A stretch of DNA of 64,000 bases. Source: Gorsachius magnificus. Lineage: Eukaryota; Chordata; Aves; Pelecaniformes; Ardeidae. The number at the start of each line of letters is the position of its first letter. Position 1 is the first letter of the stretch. The stretch covers positions 27,402,806 through 27,466,805 of the forward strand of contig CM067081.1 in NCBI GenBank assembly GCA_034008185.1, written 5' to 3'. A program made the position numbers and the translations under genes. The notes beneath the pieces are model-generated. The model made no database searches, was not told the DNA's origin, and saw only the letters and a list, made by a program, of their open reading frames with translations. Shown here piece after piece: positions 59,301 to 64,000 of this stretch.

Positions 59301-61193
59301 GTTATGCTGAGATAACCCAGACCTCAAAGGTGGTTCATGAACCAATTGTCAGTGACCCGACAAAACTGTTATCTCACATGAACACAGTCCTTGGGGTGCG
59401 TTGTTGGAATAATTAACTGGCAACTAGAAAAAAAAAAGCTGTGTGCAGGACTACATGTAGTTAATCTTTTAAGAAGCATAATTAAATTTTCTTTTAGAAG
59501 GGGTTTAACTGAAACTTTTAAATTTTGCTTAGGGGAAAAAAATGTACAAGTTTTAGACAGATTCTTAAAAGTCTTCAGATGATAGAATGACAATGAAAAT
59601 CTGGCCTTCAGTCCATGTGTTTTCTGTGGAAATGTAAAATATGTAAGTTATGTTCTGTTCATTTCTGCATAATTACATATCCCCCCAAGGAATGAGCTTT
59701 AGTAAGATCCATTTTTGCATATTAATTTCTTAGCTAGACCATTTAATCATAAAGTTGAGAAAAGAGTAGCATTTAATCACTGTTAGAGAAGTGGGAGCTT
59801 TAGGAAAGGGATGGCAGGGTGGAGGTAGACTGATTGCCTAGGGAGCCATTCACCTTCGGGCCATTCGTCCCCACTGAGGCCTCCTCAGGAATAGCCAAGA
59901 GCAGGTCCTGTCTTATGGTGTTTCCTTGCTTGGTAGAAATGAACTTGCAGTCTCAAGCCATCACCTTTGCCTCAGCTGTGACTTGGCAGCTTCAGAAGAC
60001 AGTCAAAAGCCTGGCTGGCTATGGAAATAATACGGCTAGCTAGAGAAACTGCTATTCCCACCGGGGAGGGAAGCCTCACCAGTGTGAGGGTGACTTGCTC
60101 CATCAAACTGCCCTTTCTGCAAACAGCCAGAGGACTTCAGTTCCCACCTTCTACCAGCAATCTTCCCATGCCAACTCCTTATTAGGATTTATTTTGTCTA
60201 AGATGTCACGCTTACAGTCACAGATACAAAAAAAACCCCAACAACCACACCATTATTTTTGCCCATGGTCTGTGGTATTGACAGGTAAGTGCTGTTCCCT
60301 CTTGCCTGTATCGGCTGATCAACAAAGAGCCTGTCTTATGCCCATCCTTGCTCAAAACCCATCAGGCTTCTCAGTATCATCCCTGGTTTCCCACAGAAAT
60401 GAGATTTCATACAGTTTAGGCATGGACTGGCACCCTCTGCCACCGTTGGCCAAGTCCAACCCATATGGCTGAAGGGAGCTATCTCAGCTGTAGTACCCTC
60501 CAACAGGTCTTGCTAAAATAGTTGGCTGGGTGGAGGGAAGAAAGTGTGCATGCCTGGACTGTGAGAAGCGCTGCAACATTCATCTAAACCACGTACAGAG
60601 TCCAAGAAGAAGAGCATGAGAGAGAGCACAAGGAAGAGCAAGAGCATGCGTAAGGATACCCCTCTGCTTGCTGCCGCTCTCGTAAACGTTCATATCTAAC
60701 ACACAGTTTTTCAGTCGCCAGAATGAATCAACCCAAAGATGAAAATCCAGGGGAAAACAACCTACATTAGCTCTGCAGCTCATCAGCCCTCTGGTGTAAT
60801 TGCTTCAGTGACGAGGCAGGGACACTGTTTGATATGTCTCTGTATTTTACACGAGTCACACTCTGAGCTAGTTAAGATATAAGAACTTTTCTTGGTATTT
60901 TATGAATCATACTATTTAGACATGTTTAAAAGCTAACAACTGCTTTCTGTCATCAAAGGAGCACAACATTGTCTTCTGATCTTCAGAAATAACAGATCCA
61001 AGGGTAAGTAAAACAAACTTTTTTTTTAATTACTGAGGCTGAGTAAAGCATACTTTAAGGGCTCTAAAGCTGATAGCGATAGTTGTACGAAGTAGAAAAA
61101 TTTTAGTTCTATAATCTTGCTTGTATGGGTATGTCACAGAAACTCAGATGAGGTCAGTGAAGATAAGAGACACAGAGTGAATAGGAGACAAAT
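56322..61193. other. Intergenic, AT-rich, no gene seen
   Basis: Non-coding sequence with short frames on both strands. The frame of 125 codons at 60095-60472 has no recognisable content. Confidence 0.5.
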
Positions 61194-61244
61194 ATCATAA
61201 AATTGTAGAATCATTTAAGTTGGAAAAGACCCTTAAGATCATCT
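61194..61244 (-). mobile_element. CR1 LINE 3'-end fragment, minus strand
   Basis: The text atcataaaattgtagaatca and gttggaaaagacccttaaga matches the extreme 3' end of the ggaaaagacc CR1 subfamily. The copy is only about 50 nt long, an extreme 5' truncation. Confidence 0.8.
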
Positions 61245-64000
61245 GTGTCATGTAGCAGGTTCTTCAGTCCTCAGAGTTAGGTTTGACGCCTTTGCTTGAA
61301 GGGAGGAAAAGTAACAACTTGAAAAATTCAAGTTATGTGAAGTATAAAAATACTTTCAACTTATGCCCTTTCTGCTGTACAACTGAAATGAGGTGGCATT
61401 CATGTAATTTTAAATTCATTGCATTTTGAAGTATGGGTGAAATGAACTGAAACATGGAAGTACATTTTCTTCTGTAGCACTCTGGAAAATAAGCTGTTGC
61501 AGTCAGTCATTTTCTGGAGGGAAAAAAGAATCCTATTATGCTGAGTTTCTTATTTAATGCCAAGCTAGTCTGCTTGGCAGAGTTAATCAAACATTGATTC
61601 TTGGACTAATTTTCACTTTACTGTGTGAATGTGTGATAGCAGAGAGAATAGTCTGTACTGATGAGGTATGCATACTGGCTTGCTCTCTGTCTTTGCCTTT
61701 GCAAAGCTCAGGAAAGCTTTGAACTCAAGCCATGAGGGAGCTAGAAGGAATTAAGAGGCAAGTCCAGTGATCAGAGGTAGCAGATAGAACTGTTATGTGC
61801 AGTCTAGACATTTGTCATGTAAGTATTTAGTCTGGGAAAAACCCCTATGGCTTGTGTTGCTTTCTGATGTGGATGCCTTTTGGGGAGCTGTGTGTGGTCA
61901 GCAGCCACAGCTTTTCCTCTTTACAGGAAGGAGGATAATTCTTCCTAAGCAACACAAATTCTTGAGATGCTGTTGTTGCAACAGCACAGCATGCTGAGGT
62001 CTGGGCACTGCTCTTGAACTGAAATTGTCAGTGTTGCCCCAAGTCAGGCACATGTGGAGTTATCCAGGTATCGAGTCATTGCTCTTTTCCTATGGGAAGC
62101 TGACCTAGGATACTCAGGGCTCGCAGCTTCTCAGTGGGTGTACGACATGAGCAAAACACTGCTCTTTGTGACATATTCTCCTGCTGTGGTGATGCCATTT
62201 TCCTTTCTACACAACCATCTAAACTCTTTCTGTGCTGAGTCATTATCCTTCCCTCCACCTCTTATTCCCTGGGTTACTGCAAATCTGCAGAATCCTAGGC
62301 AGTCAAAGAAACTCACTGTATTTTTCAGTATTCCCTTGTCAAGTTATGTCACCTCTTTTTGTCTTCTCTCTCTTCCTCTCTCTAGGGTCATTCTTAACTT
62401 TGCACTGGTTTCTTTTCTGTCCCACCAAACAAGCTTGTAACTGTCAAGGCAAAAGCTTTCTTCTTTACAGTTTCTGCCATCTGGAACAGCCTTCTTGTAA
62501 ATCTCTGCCCCACCGGTTCACCATTTCATTTTTTTTTTTGGTCATATGAAAACAAATCCCTTCTCCCACCTCTTTCTCTTGGTTCATCTCTCCCTCCAAG
62601 ACACTGTAGCTTTTCACGCTTTAACTATTTTCTAACTTCACATTTGAGGCCTGAATGCCGAGTCTAATATTCAAAAGCTTGGTCTTCTGTCCTTCCTCAG
62701 GATATTTTGGAATTGGAAGATGTTAAACCTGAACAAAGTTCTGTTAGGTGTTTTCTGAGAGACTGTTAAAAAAGAGACAAATTTACAAATGTTTTAATAA
62801 GATATAAGACCAGTTGAAATGCTCCCAAGTGTTTGTTGTATGGTTCAGGAGAGAGTTTGTTTTAGAAGAAATACATTTTCTCCTTCAGTGAAAAGAGCAT
62901 TTTCAGAACCCTGTAAGGAATTAACTGATAACAAAAGTCATTGCTACTGGCCATTGTCCAATTGGAGGTAAATTGCAAACATCACTAATTAGTTGAAAAG
63001 CAAAGATGAGATTTCTTCTCATTAAAAAAAATACAAAGAGCTGTCACTCATAAGATTAAAGAGAGATCCCTTCTCTACCTGTCGGAGCCAATTGCCTACA
63101 AAGGCTCAAATCAAAGGTTCATGCATGTTCCTTCATTGTAACAAAGATACGAATAAAGCGCCTAGCACTCTCTTTCAGTGCCTGTGTCTCTGTAATGCTA
63201 ATAATGGTTGGAATGTTCTTCCATTAGGGCATGAGGGATTTAAATCCATAAATAACTTGAGTGAATAGAAACGATTTCCCATCCCTCAAGTGACAAAATA
63301 ATTGATTTTTTTTATTACTTACAAAGAGGGAAGGTGCCATTAATATCGAACAGGAACATGTCTGAATGGATCTCATGTGATTTTTGCAAGAACAGGCAGC
63401 CCCTCCCTGTAGCCAGAGAAAGCCTGCTGTACGCTTAAGACACTTCACAGCCTTTGTGTGCTAAGGTTAGTGGTGAGGGCTAAAGCAGCAAAGTCAGTAC
63501 ACATGGTAGATTATATAAAATGCATTTATTTTTGTAAGAAAGTCAGGGCCTCACACCGTCAATATTTCAGTGAAACATCACAGATGTTTTAACAAAATAA
63601 AGTGATCCGTTCTGTATCATGAAACTAGAAGCTGATGAAATGGAGAATGAGGTGAAACGTCTTAAGCAAAAAAGTGTTTTATCACACATTCAAATGGAAC
63701 ACAGCGTGGCTTATTCATCCATCTTTCTGGCTGTATGTGAGCAGGACAGAAGAGCAGCACCCCAGGGAGCTGGGTTTCATGGCCTCTGTACTGTTCCACA
63801 TACACAGGCTAGCTGTAACCTTGAGGTGCAGATTTTGGAGGACAGTTTCAAGATCAATTTTTCCAATTCAGCTTCTCTAACTGGAGCCTTAGCTGATATT
63901 ACTTGCCTGTCAAGGTTTGTTATATGGGGTGTTGCCAGCCACTGCATTGGTATGAAAGGAGCTTTAAATGAAAGCTGAGGACATTCACTGTATTTTTATT
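61245..64000. other. Intergenic to window end, no gene seen
   Basis: Non-coding sequence rich in A/T. A plus-strand frame at 63619-63978 begins with a short charged stretch that could suggest a coiled coil but then loses any regular pattern, so I do not call it a gene. Confidence 0.45.

Noticed and set aside
63619..63978. 119-codon frame at the window end as a gene
   Set aside because: Only the first 20 residues are charged and helix-like; the rest is irregular and I see no family match.

Overview
This window looks like bird nuclear DNA. It holds several chicken-repeat-1 (CR1) LINE copies, both 5'-truncated ones and one with most of the reverse transcriptase, and they end in the CR1 hallmark octamer repeat (attctatg). 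It also holds avian-type endogenous retrovirus LTRs and one well-supported vertebrate gene, cyclin A1 (CCNA1), on the + strand. The species cannot be told from the sequence alone.

Layout. 1-9 kb: a CR1 tail, then a decayed minus-strand provirus (paired LTRs at about 3.54-4.00 and 7.83-8.29 kb, a polypurine tract and an env transmembrane remnant). A CR1 and an unexplained GC-rich block lie inside it. 9-20 kb: mostly AT-rich non-coding DNA with CR1 copies at 12.6 and 17.9 kb and a short alpharetrovirus-like solo LTR at 14.1 kb. 19.8-22.2 kb: one CR1 that appears to have landed inside another; the inner copy carries a nearly open reverse transcriptase. 22.9-23.8 kb: a CpG island with CCAAT and TATA-like elements, which is the CCNA1 promoter and first exon. 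23.4-29.5 kb: CCNA1, eight coding exons, all introns GT-AG, 406 codons before the stop, ending in a canonical AATAAA. 29.5-64 kb: long non-coding stretches with scattered CR1 and LTR fragments (39.3, 41.3, 41.8, 48.2, 56.0 and 61.2 kb). I see no second cellular protein gene. SPART and SERTM1 flank CCNA1 in mammals, but I recognise no exon of either here.

How the parts work together. CCNA1 is the only functional gene I can support. It encodes a germline-enriched A-type cyclin that activates CDK2/CDK1. The rest is intergenic DNA shaped by CR1 and retroviral insertion. I found no obviously new biological system. The points most worth checking are a possible KEN box and an altered cyclin-box residue in CCNA1, an acceptor site that also reads as a donor, a 38-nt T run just upstream of the start codon, the GC-rich block inside the provirus, and an unexplained open frame divergent from CCNA1.
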